Shown: positions 17,458 through 27,424 of the stretch, piece after piece | How the letters are laid out: each line of letters starts with the position of its first letter | Numbering within the stretch: position 1 is the first letter of the stretch | Assembly: GCA_022820625.1 (NCBI GenBank) | Contig: JAJEFE010000147.1 | Coordinates: 1-64,000, forward strand | Direction: 5' to 3' | DNA: 64,000 bases | Source: Gammaproteobacteria bacterium | Lineage (GTDB): Bacteria; Pseudomonadota; Gammaproteobacteria; Steroidobacterales; Rariloculaceae | Position numbers and translations under genes: made by a program | Notes under the pieces: model-generated | What the model was told of the DNA's origin: nothing | What the model saw: the letters and a program-made list of their open reading frames with translations, nothing else | Database searches by the model: none

Positions 17458-18033
17458 TCAGTCGGAGAGTTTGATCAGGAGGACTTCGATTTCGGCGTCC
17501 CAGAGGCGGGTGCGGATGCCGTTGAGGGAGTCGAGGTCGGTGGTGGGGCCGATGCGTACTCGGTGGTATTCGTCGGTGTCGATGGTGACTCGCTGGATGC
17601 TGGATTCGATTCCGAGGAGGGCCAGGCTGGCGCGCCTTCCCTCGGCGTCGGCTTCGGCCCGGAAGGAGCCTGCCTGCAGTACGTAGCGGCCGGGGTCTTC
17701 GAGCACGGGCTCGGTCGTGTCGGGAATGTCCGGTCTTGCTTCCAGTTCCGTTTCGGGCAGGACGACTTCGAATCTCGGCAGCAGGTCGTAGAACTCGAAT
17801 TGCATGCCTTCGCCCGTGCCGGTTTCGGCCGCTTCGGGTTCCGGGGCCGTCGGCACGGGTGTTTCGGCGGCGGGCGGCGCCGTTACGGTCACGGCGACGG
17901 GCGGTCCGGCGGTCTGCTGGCCGTCGAGGTAAACCAGGAATGCCACCGTCAGGCCCAGGCCCAGGCCGAACAGCATCCAGACCCAACCGGGCGCTCCCTT
18001 CTTTCTTGATCTTGAACGCCGTCTGGCCGCCAT
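17458..18033 (-). CDS. SPOR domain membrane protein (FtsN-like)
   Basis: The 191-residue bitopic protein has a very basic cytoplasmic start (MAARRRSRSRKKGAPG), one membrane helix (WVWMLFGLGLGLTVAFLVYL), a Pro/Ala/Glu-rich periplasmic linker, and a C-terminal SPOR domain from about residue 112 (YVLQAGSFRAEADAEGRRASLALLG). SPOR domains bind glycan strands stripped of stem peptides at the septum. The arrangement and the priA-argS context match the position of FtsN-like proteins in Gammaproteobacteria. It is eight bases after argS and likely co-transcribed. Confidence 0.88.
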   Translation of the reverse strand: MAARRRSRSRKKGAPGWVWMLFGLGLGLTVAFLVYLDGQQTAGPPVAVTVTAPPAAETPVPTAPEPEAAETGTGEGMQFEFYDLLPRFEVVLPETELEARPDIPDTTEPVLEDPGRYVLQAGSFRAEADAEGRRASLALLGIESSIQRVTIDTDEYHRVRIGPTTDLDSLNGIRTRLWDAEIEVLLIKLSD

Positions 18034-18041
18034 CGGACCGC

Positions 18042-19793
18042 CTACATGCTCTCGGGCGCCGATACGCCCAGGAGCGTCAACCCGTTGCGCAGGACTTGCT
18101 GCACGCCGCGAGCCAGGGCCACCCGGGCGTTGCGCAGCGAATCGTCGCTGACCAGGACCCGGTGGGCGTTGTAGCAGGAGTGAAAGCTGGCGGCCAGAGT
18201 ACGCAGGTATTGCGCCACGTGCGTGGGCGCCCGATTCACGGCGGCCAGATGAATCACTTCGGGGTAACGGCTCAGGGAAACCAGCAATTCCATCTCCGCT
18301 GTCTCCGTCAGGCGGCGCAGGTCGGAGCGTGAGGCCGGCGTCAGGGGAAAACCTTCCAGGGCCATTTTCTTCAACAGGCTGGCGACACGTGCATGAGCGT
18401 ATTGAACATAGTACACCGGATTGTCGTTGGACTGTGCCTTGGCCAGTTCCAGGTCGAAGTCCAGGTGCTGGTCGTAGGAGCGGGACACATAGAAGAACCG
18501 CGCCGCGTCATTGCCGACCTCCTCGCGCAACTGGCGCAGGGTGACGAACTCGCCGGCGCGGGTCGACATCTGTACCTTCTCCTTGCCGCGGTAGAGCGCC
18601 ACAAACTGGACCAGACGCACTTCCAGCGACTCGCCGGGTTCGCCCATGGCCTGAAGGGCCGCCCTGACCCTGGATACGTATCCATGGTGGTCGGCGCCCA
18701 GGATGTCCAGCAGCAGCTCGTAGCCCCTTGTGCGCTTTTCGTAGTGATAGGCGATGTCGGAGGCAAAATACGTGGTGGCGCCGTTCTCGCGGACGACCAC
18801 GCGGTCCTTGTCGTCGCCGTATTCGGTCGCCTTGAACCACACTGCGCCGTCGCGAACGTAGAGGCGGTCCCGCTCATTGAGGCGCTTCAGGGCGCGTTCC
18901 AGCGCTCCGCCGTCGGCGAGGCTGCGTTCGGAGTACCAGTTGTTCGGGCGGACGCCGAATTCGGCCAGGTCCTCCCTGATATCGTCGAGCACGCTGTAGC
19001 GGGCTGCATTGAATATCACGGAAAAACCCGTGTCTCCCAGTCCGTGTCGCACCGCGGCGATGATCCGGTCCAGCAGTACGTCGTCGCTGGATGGGGGGTC
19101 GGCGAGAAGCCGGAGCAGCGATGAGCGGTCGAAGCGCGCCAGCCTGTCGTCCCACTGGGCGTGCAGTTGCCGGGCGATGCTGTGCACGTAGTCGCCCCTG
19201 TAGGCTCCCTTGGGGAACTCGATCTCCTCGCCGAGCGTCTGCAGGTACCGGAGCCAGACGCTCACGGTCAGGATGTCCATCTGCCGCCCGGCATCGTTGA
19301 CGTAGTACTCCTCGTGGACATCGTGGCCTGTAGCGCGCAACAGGTTGGCCACGGAGGCGCCGTAGGCGGCGAGGCGGCCGTGACCGACGTGCAGCGGACC
19401 GGTCGGATTGGCGGAGACGTATTCCGCGATAATGCGGCGGTTGGCGCCCCACGTCGAGCGGCCGTACGAATCGCCGGCTTCGATGATGTCGGCCAATTCA
19501 CCGCGATAGGCGTCGGCGGACACGGAGAGGTTGATGAATCCCGGTCCGGCGACATTCACGCCCGCGATCACGGAGGATTCCGGGATCAGGTCCGCCAGTT
19601 CGGCCGCAAGCTCACGAGGCGGCCGCGCGAGCGGTTTGGCGAGCCTCAGGGCGATGTTGGTGGTGAAATCACCGTGTCTGGGGTCGCGGGTTCGCTCCAG
19701 TTGCGGGTTCAGGTCGATGGAATCGTCGACTTCGTGCTCGGCCGCGAAGTGCGCGAGGGATTTCCTGAGTAGTTGATCGATCTGCGCGCGCAC
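18042..19793 (-). CDS. argS: Arginyl-tRNA synthetase
   Basis: This class Ia synthetase of 583 residues charges tRNA(Arg). The N-terminal tRNA-binding domain includes DFTTNIALRLAKPL. The catalytic fold has EYVSANPTGPLHVGHGR, the HIGH-type signature (HVGH), and KVQMSTRAGEFVTL in the KMSKS position, written here as QMSTR. The C-terminal DALR anticodon-binding domain (YVQYAHARVASL, EVIHLAAVNRAPTHVAQYLRTLA) ends LTLLGVSAPESM. Translation appears to start at a GTG. priA lies 92 bases upstream and the SPOR gene 8 bases downstream on the same strand. Confidence 0.96.
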   Translation of the reverse strand: MRAQIDQLLRKSLAHFAAEHEVDDSIDLNPQLERTRDPRHGDFTTNIALRLAKPLARPPRELAAELADLIPESSVIAGVNVAGPGFINLSVSADAYRGELADIIEAGDSYGRSTWGANRRIIAEYVSANPTGPLHVGHGRLAAYGASVANLLRATGHDVHEEYYVNDAGRQMDILTVSVWLRYLQTLGEEIEFPKGAYRGDYVHSIARQLHAQWDDRLARFDRSSLLRLLADPPSSDDVLLDRIIAAVRHGLGDTGFSVIFNAARYSVLDDIREDLAEFGVRPNNWYSERSLADGGALERALKRLNERDRLYVRDGAVWFKATEYGDDKDRVVVRENGATTYFASDIAYHYEKRTRGYELLLDILGADHHGYVSRVRAALQAMGEPGESLEVRLVQFVALYRGKEKVQMSTRAGEFVTLRQLREEVGNDAARFFYVSRSYDQHLDFDLELAKAQSNDNPVYYVQYAHARVASLLKKMALEGFPLTPASRSDLRRLTETAEMELLVSLSRYPEVIHLAAVNRAPTHVAQYLRTLAASFHSCYNAHRVLVSDDSLRNARVALARGVQQVLRNGLTLLGVSAPESM

Positions 19794-19885
19794 GGGATTG
19801 GTCGAATGGCGTTGACAGGCCCTGAGCCGGGAAGCAGGGGATGCGGAATTCTACCTGAAGCCGGTTGCGTTGCGGTTGGCCGGCT

Positions 19886-22081
19886 TCAGGCGTCGATGGG
19901 ATCGACGTCGACGCTCCAGCGAACGCGGCGTGCCGCGGGCCATGTGCGTACCAGGGGCGCAAGTTCCGCCATCAACCGATGCAGCGCCGGCCGACGCCTG
20001 CCCTGCAGGAGCAGCTGCGCGCGGTACCTCCCGCCGCGCCGTTCCATGGAGGCTGGAGCGGGACCCAGCACATCGACCCTCGCGGCGCGCGCACGCGCGG
20101 CCGTGGCCACCTGTTCCAGAAAGGCGTGGGCCGCCGTCCGGCGCGTCGCTTCGGCGCGCCACAGTATCAGATGGGAAAATGGCGGCCACCCGGCGCTTCT
20201 GCGTTCCGCAAGCGCCATCCGTGCGAAGTCGGAGTAGTCCTGGCTGGCCAGCCGCAGCAGCAGCGGGTGCTGCGGGTAGTGGCTCTGGATGAGCACTTCG
20301 CCGGCCCGGTCCCGCCGTCCGGCCCGGCCTGCCACCTGGAGCAATATCTGCGCGAATCGCTCGGTGCTGCGATAGTCGGTGCCGAACAGCCCCTGGTCGG
20401 CGTTGAGCACGCCCACCAGGGTGACCCGGGGGAAGTCGTGCCCCTTGGTGAGCATTTGCGTGCCCACCAGGATCTGGGTATCGCCCCGCTCCACCCCGGC
20501 AAGCACGGTGTCGATGCCGCCATGCCGGGTGGCGGCGTCCCTGTCCAGCCGTGCGATGCGCGCATCGGGGAACAGGGTGGCCAGTTCGCCGGTGATCCGT
20601 TGTGTGCCCGCGCCCACGGCGACACGCTCGGAGCCGCAGGCGACGCATACCCAGCTCAGCGCGTGCGTGCGGCCGCAATGGTGGCAGCGCAGCCGTCCGC
20701 TTGCGGCGTGAATGGTCATTCTGGCGTCGCAACGACCGCAGTCCTCCGCGGTGCCGCACGTCGGGCAAAGCAATACCGGGGCGAATCCGCGGCGGTTGAG
20801 AAACAGCAGGACCTGGCAGTCGGCGTCCAGGTGGCGCCGAATCGCCGTCACCAGGGGCGTGGACAGACCCTGGCGAACGGCGTGGCGGTTCATGTCGATG
20901 ACGCGCATGTCCGGCTGGCCCGCCGTGCCGATTCGGCGACTGATGGACAGGGGATGGTACTGGCCCCTGTCTGCGTTGTGGACGCTCTCAAGCGAGGGCG
21001 TCGCAGATGCCAGAAGTATCGGGATGTCGAGGCGCTTTGCCCGCAGAACCGCCAGATCCCTGGCCGAGTACCGGAAACCGTCCTGCTGCTTGTAGGAAGG
21101 ATCGTGTTCCTCGTCGACAATGACGATTCCGGGATTCGCCAGGGGCGCGAAGACCGCCGAGCGCGTGCCGACGACGAGTTTCGCCGCGCCGGTGCGCGCA
21201 TCCTGCCACGCATCCAGGCGGCGCCCGGAGGCAAGCCCCGAGTGCATCACGGCGAGGCGCTGCGCGAATCGTTTCTGCAGCCGGTCGATCAATTGGGGCG
21301 TGAGGCCGATCTCCGGCACCAGCAGCAGGCTTTGACGGCCGGCTGCCAGCTCGCGCGCGATCAGGCGCAAATACACTTCCGTCTTGCCGCTGCCGGTAAC
21401 CCCCTGTAGCAGCCAGGTGCGATAACCCGGGGGCGATGCAGCGATGGCGTCCACGCAGCGCTGCTGCTCGGCGGTCAGAGTCGGAGGGGTGTCGCGGGCC
21501 GCCTCCAGAGGGGCGCCGGCGCGCCCTTGAGGCCGGCGTCGGACCCAGCCCCTGGCGTTCATGCGCCGCAGGACGGCCGCACCCACGCCCTGTCCGCGCA
21601 ACTCGCCGGCGTCGACGGGGCCCGAACGGCGGAGTATGTCCAGTGCTTCGGCCTGGCGCCGGGCGCGGCGGCGAACGGCGTCGGCATCCTGGGAGAGCCC
21701 CTCGGCGGTCAGCTCCCACGGACCCGCAGCCGCCCGCAAGGGGCTGCGTCCCCGGCGCAACAATACGGGCAACGCCTGGTTCAGTACCTCGCCGATGGGG
21801 TGGTGGTAGTAGTCGGCGCACCATCGCAGGGTTCGCAGGAGCTCCTCGCCAAGCACCGGTTCCTTGTCAGTGGCTTCGATGACATTGCGGAGTTTCTCCG
21901 GCGGCAGGGACGTCTTTCGGGGATGATCGAGGACCACGCCGATGCGCTCGCTGCGGCCCAGCGGCACACGCACCCGGCACCCCCGCCGAGGCGGGGCGCC
22001 GGGTCCTTCCCAGCGATAGTCGAGTGCGTCGGACAACGGCACGGGGACGGCCACGCGCACCAGCCTGGGCGGTGCCGTCAT
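19886..22081 (-). CDS. priA: Primosomal protein N' (replication restart helicase)
   Basis: This superfamily 2 DNA helicase restarts stalled replication forks. The 731-residue protein begins MTAPPRLVRVAVPVPLSDALDYRW (3'BD domain). It has Walker A GVTGSGKTEVYLRL, the DEEH box IVDEEHDPSYK, and the inserted zinc-binding region with paired cysteines (LCPTCG, DCGRCD, CHHCG, CVACGS). Helicase motifs V and VI are GTQMLTKGHDFP and LLQVAGRAGRRDRAGEV. I chose the ATG at 22081, because the in-frame extension up to 22342 has no homology. It is divergent from pntA, with a 315-base gap. Confidence 0.96.
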   Translation of the reverse strand: MTAPPRLVRVAVPVPLSDALDYRWEGPGAPPRRGCRVRVPLGRSERIGVVLDHPRKTSLPPEKLRNVIEATDKEPVLGEELLRTLRWCADYYHHPIGEVLNQALPVLLRRGRSPLRAAAGPWELTAEGLSQDADAVRRRARRQAEALDILRRSGPVDAGELRGQGVGAAVLRRMNARGWVRRRPQGRAGAPLEAARDTPPTLTAEQQRCVDAIAASPPGYRTWLLQGVTGSGKTEVYLRLIARELAAGRQSLLLVPEIGLTPQLIDRLQKRFAQRLAVMHSGLASGRRLDAWQDARTGAAKLVVGTRSAVFAPLANPGIVIVDEEHDPSYKQQDGFRYSARDLAVLRAKRLDIPILLASATPSLESVHNADRGQYHPLSISRRIGTAGQPDMRVIDMNRHAVRQGLSTPLVTAIRRHLDADCQVLLFLNRRGFAPVLLCPTCGTAEDCGRCDARMTIHAASGRLRCHHCGRTHALSWVCVACGSERVAVGAGTQRITGELATLFPDARIARLDRDAATRHGGIDTVLAGVERGDTQILVGTQMLTKGHDFPRVTLVGVLNADQGLFGTDYRSTERFAQILLQVAGRAGRRDRAGEVLIQSHYPQHPLLLRLASQDYSDFARMALAERRSAGWPPFSHLILWRAEATRRTAAHAFLEQVATAARARAARVDVLGPAPASMERRGGRYRAQLLLQGRRRPALHRLMAELAPLVRTWPAARRVRWSVDVDPIDA

Positions 22082-22243
22082 GGGGACGGCGGCATGCCCT
22101 TGAGCATGGACTGCGAGCTCAAGTCGAGGGCTTGGCGATGTTGGAATCCGGGCACGGTTTTCGGACGGTAGATGGAGGAACGCAGTGTAACAAGGGGCGG
22201 GGAAACCGGAACGCCCACATGTTGTCGATTTGCGCATCTTTGG

Positions 22244-22272
22244 ATTCACCGCGACGAAGATTTGTTTACAAT
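22244..22272 (+). promoter_or_regulatory. Candidate promoter for pntAB
   Basis: TACAAT at 22267-22272 resembles a -10 box, with ATTCAC at 22244-22249 spaced 17 bases upstream as a weak -35. This would give a leader of about 115 bases before pntA. The 22082-22396 gap otherwise shows nothing I can assign. Confidence 0.3.
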
Positions 22273-22396
22273 CCGCGCCTGAACTTGCCGGGGCCGTGGG
22301 AGATACGGCCGGACAGGGCGTCAAACACGGCGCCTGGCTCAAGCGTATGGCTATTCAGGGCATGTCGGCTCGAGACGGGTCGGCGGGAGGGACTCT

Positions 22397-23932
22397 ATGA
22401 AGATCGGTGTTCCAGGTGAAACTCATCCGGGCGAGCAGCGGGTTGCAATCACGCCGGATGTGGCGGAACAGCTTCAGAAACTCGGATTTTCTGTCGCAAT
22501 CGAGTCGGGCGCCGGCGAATCCGCCAGTTTCGGGGACGGGGCCTACGGCGATGCCGGCGTTGACGTGGTCAGCGATCGCGCCGAACTCTGGTCGGGCAGT
22601 GACATCATCCTCAAGGTAAGGGCCCCGAACGATGAAGAGCTTGACCTGTTCAGTTCCGGGCAGGTGCTGGTTTCATTCCTGTGGCCGGCCCAGAATCCCG
22701 AACTCCTCGAACGGCTGGCCCAGGCGGGCGTGACCACGCTCGCCATGGACAGCATTCCGCGCATCACCCGGGCCCAGAAGCTCGATGCGCTGAGTTCCAT
22801 GGCCAATATCGCCGGCTACCGAGCGGTGGTCGAGGCCGCACAGCACTTCGGCCGCTTCTTTACCGGGCAGATCACCGCCGCCGGACGGGTACCGCCGGCC
22901 AAGGTACTGGTGATCGGCGCCGGCGTGGCGGGGTTGGCGGCCATCGGCGTGGCCCGGAGCATGGGCGCGATCGTGCGGGCCTTCGACACGCGCCCCGAGG
23001 TCAAGGAGCAGGTCGAGAGCATGGACGGCGAATTCCTGATGCTGGACTTCGAGGAGGAAGGCTCCGGGGAGGGCGGCTACGCCAAGGTGATGAGCGAGGA
23101 GTTCATCAAGGCCGAGATGGCCTTGTTTGCCGAGCAGGCCAAAGAGGTGGACATCATCATCACCACCGCATTGATTCCGGGCAGGCCGGCGCCGGAACTG
23201 ATCACGGAAGAGATGGTCTCGTCGATGAAGCCAGGCAGCGTCATCGTTGATCTGGCCGCGGAACAAGGCGGCAACTGTGCCGTCACCGAAGCCGACCGGA
23301 TCATCCGCAAGCACGGCGTCACCATCATTGGCTACACGGATCTGCCCAGCCGGTTGGCGGCGCAGTCGAGCCAACTTTACGGGACCAACCTGCGGCATCT
23401 GCTGGACGACATGTGTCCGGAGGGTGACGGTCAACTGACCGTCGACATGGAGGACGAAGTGGTTCGGGGCGCCACCGTCGTCAATGGTGGGGAGATCACC
23501 TGGCCACCGCCAAAGATCGCCGATCCGTCCCCGCCCCCCGCCCCGGCCGACGCGACCGAAGCGCCTCCGGTGCCGGAAAAACCCAAGCGCACGTTCCTCG
23601 GGCCGCTGCTTACCTTCGGTATCGGCGGACTCGCCCTGCTGGGCCTCGGCGCGGTGGCGCCGCCGTCCTTCATGGCGCACTTCACCGTGTTCGTGCTGGC
23701 CTGTTTCGTGGGCTACATGGTGATCTGGAACGTCACGCCGGCGCTGCACACGCCGCTGATGAGCGTCACCAACGCGATCTCAAGCATCATCATCATCGGC
23801 GCGCTGATACAGATCAGTTCGCCGTTGAACTGGATCGCCTGGGTGGCCGGCCTCACCGTCTTCATCACGAGCATCAACATCGCCGGCGGCTTCGCGGTCA
23901 CCCGGCGCATGCTCGACATGTTCAGGAAGTAG
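22397..23932 (+). CDS. pntA: NAD(P) transhydrogenase alpha subunit
   Basis: This subunit of the proton-translocating transhydrogenase couples hydride transfer from NADH to NADP+ with proton flow. The 511-residue protein is the fused form. The NAD-binding domain I (MKIGVPGETHPGEQRVAITPD, VLVIGAGVAGLAAIGVARSMGA, RPEVKEQVESMDGEF, VDIIITTALIPGRPAPELI) is joined by a Pro/Ala-rich linker at about 375-395 to about four membrane helices (GPLLTFGIGGLALLGLGAV, FTVFVLACFVGYMVIW, ISSIIIIGALIQI, WIAWVAGLTVFITSINIAGGF). A strong GGGAGGGA ribosome binding site precedes the ATG. It lies nine bases before pntB. Confidence 0.96.
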   Translation: MKIGVPGETHPGEQRVAITPDVAEQLQKLGFSVAIESGAGESASFGDGAYGDAGVDVVSDRAELWSGSDIILKVRAPNDEELDLFSSGQVLVSFLWPAQNPELLERLAQAGVTTLAMDSIPRITRAQKLDALSSMANIAGYRAVVEAAQHFGRFFTGQITAAGRVPPAKVLVIGAGVAGLAAIGVARSMGAIVRAFDTRPEVKEQVESMDGEFLMLDFEEEGSGEGGYAKVMSEEFIKAEMALFAEQAKEVDIIITTALIPGRPAPELITEEMVSSMKPGSVIVDLAAEQGGNCAVTEADRIIRKHGVTIIGYTDLPSRLAAQSSQLYGTNLRHLLDDMCPEGDGQLTVDMEDEVVRGATVVNGGEITWPPPKIADPSPPPAPADATEAPPVPEKPKRTFLGPLLTFGIGGLALLGLGAVAPPSFMAHFTVFVLACFVGYMVIWNVTPALHTPLMSVTNAISSIIIIGALIQISSPLNWIAWVAGLTVFITSINIAGGFAVTRRMLDMFRK

Positions 23933-23941
23933 GGGAGCGCC

Positions 23942-25357
23942 ATGCCAGAAGGAATCGTGACGGTCGCCTACATCGCAGCGACGATACTCTTCATCCTCGC
24001 CCTCGGCGGGCTGAGCCACCCGGAGACCGCCCGGCGCGGCAACCTCTACGGCATCATCGGCATGAGCATCGCGATGCTCGCCACGATATTCGGCGTGGTG
24101 ACGGCGAACTACGTGATGCTGATCGTTGGGCTGATCGCGGGCGGCATGATCGGCCTGATCCTGGCGCGGCGCGTGCAGATGACGCAGATGCCGGAGCTGG
24201 TGGCGATCCTGCACAGCCTGGTGGGTCTGGCGGCAGTGCTGGTGGGCTTCGTGAACTTCCTGGACCCGGAAGTGCATTACACGGGCGTGGAACTCACCAT
24301 CCACGATGTCGAGACGTACCTGGGCATCCTCATCGGCGCGGTGACCTTCTCCGGATCGGTCATCGCCTTCGGCAAGCTCAGCGGCAAGATCGGCGGCGCG
24401 CCGCTGACGCTCCCGGCACGCCACTGGCTGAACCTGGCGCTGCTTCTGATTGCGATCTGGTACGGCTACGAGTTCGTCATCCAGTCCGCGGGCGGCGGCA
24501 ATCCGGTGGCCGGTCTGCCGCCGGGGCTGGTTCCGCTGCTCATCATGACCGCCGCCGCACTGCTGTTCGGCATCCACATGGTGATGGCCATCGGCGGTGC
24601 GGACATGCCGGTGGTGGTGTCGATGCTCAACAGCTACTCGGGTTGGGCGGCTGCGGCGACCGGATTCATGCTCAGCAACGATCTCCTCATCGTCACCGGC
24701 GCCCTGGTGGGCAGCAGCGGCGCGATCCTGAGCTACATCATGTGCCGGGCGATGAACCGGCGCTTCCTGGCGGTCATCGCCGGCGGGTTCGGAACCGCGG
24801 GCAGCGCGGCGGTGGGTACCGGGGGCGACCAGGGCGCGGTCGTACCCGTGAACGCGATGGAAGCGGCGAATCTGCTGGTGGGTTCGAAGGAAATCATGAT
24901 CGTGCCGGGCTACGGGATGGCCGTCGCCCAGGCCCAGCACATCGTCTGCGAGATCACCAAGATCCTGCGGGACAAGGGCATCAACGTGCGCTTCGGCATC
25001 CACCCGGTGGCGGGCCGCATGCCGGGCCACATGAACGTGTTGCTGGCCGAAGCCCGGGTTCCGTACGACATCGTGTTCGAGATGGACGAGATCAACGAGG
25101 AATTTCCCGACATCGACGTCTCCATCGTCATTGGCGCCAACGACATCGTCAATCCGTCGGCCCAGGAGGAACCCGAAAGCCCCATCGCGGGCATGCCGGT
25201 GCTGGAGGTCTGGAAGGGCCGGACCACCATCGTCCTGAAGCGGAGCATGGCTACCGGCTACGCGGGGGTGCAGAATCCGTTGTTCTTCAAGGAGAATACG
25301 CGGATGTTGTTTGGGGATGCGCGGGAAAGTCTGGATGAGGTGCTGAAGGAGATCTAG
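23942..25357 (+). CDS. pntB: NAD(P) transhydrogenase beta subunit
   Basis: This 471-residue integral membrane subunit carries the NADP(H)-binding domain III. It has about eight or nine N-terminal membrane helices. The C-terminal soluble domain shows [65 protein letters not shown]-type segments and [19 protein letters not shown]. It pairs with pntA to form the complete enzyme and is preceded by GGGGAG. Together they supply NADPH, which serves the GltBD and glutathione reductase-type enzymes encoded in this window. Confidence 0.96.
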   Translation: MPEGIVTVAYIAATILFILALGGLSHPETARRGNLYGIIGMSIAMLATIFGVVTANYVMLIVGLIAGGMIGLILARRVQMTQMPELVAILHSLVGLAAVLVGFVNFLDPEVHYTGVELTIHDVETYLGILIGAVTFSGSVIAFGKLSGKIGGAPLTLPARHWLNLALLLIAIWYGYEFVIQSAGGGNPVAGLPPGLVPLLIMTAAALLFGIHMVMAIGGADMPVVVSMLNSYSGWAAAATGFMLSNDLLIVTGALVGSSGAILSYIMCRAMNRRFLAVIAGGFGTAGSAAVGTGGDQGAVVPVNAMEAANLLVGSKEIMIVPGYGMAVAQAQHIVCEITKILRDKGINVRFGIHPVAGRMPGHMNVLLAEARVPYDIVFEMDEINEEFPDIDVSIVIGANDIVNPSAQEEPESPIAGMPVLEVWKGRTTIVLKRSMATGYAGVQNPLFFKENTRMLFGDARESLDEVLKEI

Positions 25358-25405
25358 ACAGGCGCTGTATAGTTGGGTTTCGGTATCGCACACTGACAGT
25401 TCAGA

Positions 25406-25551
25406 ATGCAGCCCACCGTCTACATCGAAACATCCGTGGTGAGTTACCTCACGGCGCGGCCGTCGCGCGATATCGTTCTGGCTACGCGTCGCCGGTGATC
25501 TGCACACTGAGTGAACTTTTGGAGGGCAGCGATGCCAATGACACACCCTGA
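25406..25551 (+). pseudogene. PIN-domain (VapC-type) toxin gene with internal deletion
   Basis: The ATG at 25406 opens MQPTVYIETSVVSYLTARPS, the characteristic first beta strand and acidic residue of a PIN-domain family, then hits TGA at 25496 after 30 codons. In another frame immediately after, 25492-25551 reads PVICTLSELLEGSD, which looks like the last segment of the same protein family. Intact members have about 150 to 180 residues, so roughly 110 central codons are missing and the two ends are out of frame. The product would lack most of the PIN active site and cannot be a working ribonuclease. Confidence 0.72.
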
Positions 25552-25732
25552 CCACGTCATTGCGGAGGTTCAGGCCATCCGTGACAGGCATGCCGCGCGT
25601 TTCGACTACGATGTGAAAGCCATCTTCCGGGACATACGGTCATTACAGAAAACGTCTGGCCGTGAACTCGTTCGCTATCCCGCACGGGCATTCGTTGCCG
25701 AAACGACGGATGTTCAAGAGTCAACCACATGA
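25532..25732 (+). CDS. Small protein associated with PIN-domain toxins
   Basis: This 66-residue protein beginning MPMTHPDHVIAEVQAIRDRH is preceded by GGAGGG. Similar short proteins with HPDHIVAEVRAIRDE-type starts, a DYDVKAI core and a GRELVRYPAR C-terminal motif commonly overlap the 3' end of this PIN-toxin family. It begins inside the relic of the toxin gene, overlapping it by 20 bases. It may be the antitoxin or an accessory partner; I infer this from position only. Unlike the toxin it looks full length. Confidence 0.6.
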   Translation: MPMTHPDHVIAEVQAIRDRHAARFDYDVKAIFRDIRSLQKTSGRELVRYPARAFVAETTDVQESTT

Positions 25733-26022
25733 CAGCGTGAGCGTCGGGTTGCCTACCTTGCCTTGCTGGCGAATCTTCGTTCATGGCGTGCACCCGGCTG
25801 AGCAGAATGAGCTTCTGCAGTGCGCGGCACTCGCCCACCTTCTTCCGCGTGGTGTTGAAGCGAAGTGTTCACTCGTCCAATCCGTGACGGACCATAAGGT
25901 CGCGCGCCTGGGCCGGGACTGCGCTCAGCCGCGTGGCGCGCGACGGGCGGTCATTGGCCTGACGAGAACGAAGGCTGAATGCGTTACCAATGCACTATAT
26001 GATTCGCGACCCGGTTGTGGAA
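25733..26022. other. 290-base stretch without a recognisable gene
   Basis: Between the PIN-associated ORF and the end of the aminotransferase operon I see only unrecognised short frames on both strands. Given the neighbouring toxin relic, this may be eroded coding sequence, but nothing in it can be named. Confidence 0.5.
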
Positions 26023-27417
26023 TCAGCGGTTTCGGCTCAACAGCAATAGCGTTTCGTCAAGCGAGGCTTCCAGCTTGCAGAACAGCTCGTCGATCTCGTT
26101 CGAGGAAATGACCAACGGCGGGCAAAGCGCGATGGTATCGGCGAGCGGCCTCACCAGCAGTCCGTGCGCTTCGCAACGCACCGCGCATTCAAGGCCCACG
26201 CCGCGTTCCGGTTCGAACCGGGCCTTGGTTGCCTTGTCGGCGACCAGTTCAACCCCGCCGATTAGACCCACGCCGCGTACGTCTCCAACCAGTGGGTGCC
26301 GAGCGAGTGCGTTCAGCCGCCGTTGAAAAAGCACCGCCATGGCTTGCACGTGGGTGTATATCCCGCGCTCTTCCAGCAGTTCAAGGGTGCGCAGCGCCAC
26401 GGCCGAGCACACGGGGTGCCCAGAATAGGTGAAGCCGTGCCCGAACATGCCGGGCTCCTCGGAGGCTTCCACGATCGGCCCGTACATGGGTTCCGGAATG
26501 AGCACGGCACTGAGCGGCAGGTAGGCTGACGTGAGCGATTTCGCCACGCTCATGGTGCTCGGACGGATGTCGAACGCCTGGGCGCCGAACGCGTGCCCCG
26601 TGCGTCCGAACCCGCAGATCACCTCGTCGTCGATGAACAGGATATCGTGTTTCTCCAGGATGTCCTGGACCCTGCGGAAGTAGCCCTTCGGGGGCACGAT
26701 CACGCCGCCCGCGCCCTGGACCGGTTCGGCAATGAACGCCGCGATCGTCTCCGGTCCCTCGCGTTGGATCAGTGCTTCGAGATTCCCGGCGAGCCGCGCG
26801 GAGAAGGCCTCCTCGCTTTCGCCGTCCCGAGCGTCGCGGTAGAAATAAGGGCACTCGGCGTGCAGCACGCCGGGGACGGGCAGATCGAAGTGCCGATGGA
26901 ATGCCGGCAGGCCCGTGAGCGATCCTGCGGCGAGCGTGGAGCCGTGGTAGCCTCGCCAGCGGCTGATGATCTTTTTCTTTTCAGGTTTGCCGATCGCGTT
27001 GTGGTAGTAGCGGATCAGCTTGACCTGGGAGTCGTTGGCATCGCTTCCGGAGAGTCCGAAGAACACCCTCCCGGCGTCGAAGGGCGCCATGGCCTTGAGT
27101 TTTTCGGCCAGCATCACGCCCGGTTCGTGGGTCCTGCCCGCGAACAGGTGCGAGTAGCTCAGTCGGCGCAACTGCTTCTCCGCCGCCTCGATCAGGGCTT
27201 TCTCGCCGTAACCGAGCGCCGCGCACCAGAGCCCCGACAACCCTTCCAGGTACTGCTGGCCGCGGTTGTCCCATACGTACACGCCCTCGGCCCGCTCGAA
27301 CACCGTCGGGCCGAGCCGGTGGTGGCGCTTCAGGTCTGTCGCCGGGTGAAGCAGGTGTCGGAGGTCCCTCGCTTGGATGGAATGGGCCGGAGGGCGCTTG
27401 TGCAGCGTTTCGGGCAT
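26023..27417 (-). CDS. Class III (omega-amino acid) aminotransferase, PLP-dependent
   Basis: This fold-type I transaminase of 464 residues is the last gene of the five-gene operon. It shows [23 protein letters not shown] near the N-terminus, the cofactor phosphate loop [41 protein letters not shown], the [12 protein letters not shown] motif with the pyridine-binding Asp, and the Schiff-base lysine Lys293 in [12 protein letters not shown]. The family covers enzymes for GABA, putrescine, beta-alanine and taurine with pyruvate or 2-oxoglutarate. Next to a guanidinobutyrase, GABA or a similar omega-amino acid is the natural guess. It starts 7 bases after the upstream stop. Confidence 0.88.
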   Translation of the reverse strand: MPETLHKRPPAHSIQARDLRHLLHPATDLKRHHRLGPTVFERAEGVYVWDNRGQQYLEGLSGLWCAALGYGEKALIEAAEKQLRRLSYSHLFAGRTHEPGVMLAEKLKAMAPFDAGRVFFGLSGSDANDSQVKLIRYYHNAIGKPEKKKIISRWRGYHGSTLAAGSLTGLPAFHRHFDLPVPGVLHAECPYFYRDARDGESEEAFSARLAGNLEALIQREGPETIAAFIAEPVQGAGGVIVPPKGYFRRVQDILEKHDILFIDDEVICGFGRTGHAFGAQAFDIRPSTMSVAKSLTSAYLPLSAVLIPEPMYGPIVEASEEPGMFGHGFTYSGHPVCSAVALRTLELLEERGIYTHVQAMAVLFQRRLNALARHPLVGDVRGVGLIGGVELVADKATKARFEPERGVGLECAVRCEAHGLLVRPLADTIALCPPLVISSNEIDELFCKLEASLDETLLLLSRNR

Positions 27418-27424
27418 CGTCGGC

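Noticed and set aside
19802-20768. Arginine-rich open frames on both strands over the 3' part of priA
   Set aside because: They are out of phase with the PriA helicase motifs and zinc cysteines, which are continuous in the chosen frame.
23780-25591. A long minus-strand open frame opposite pntB
   Set aside because: The His/Asp/Arg-rich translation is typical of an antisense shadow of a membrane protein gene; pntB is certain.
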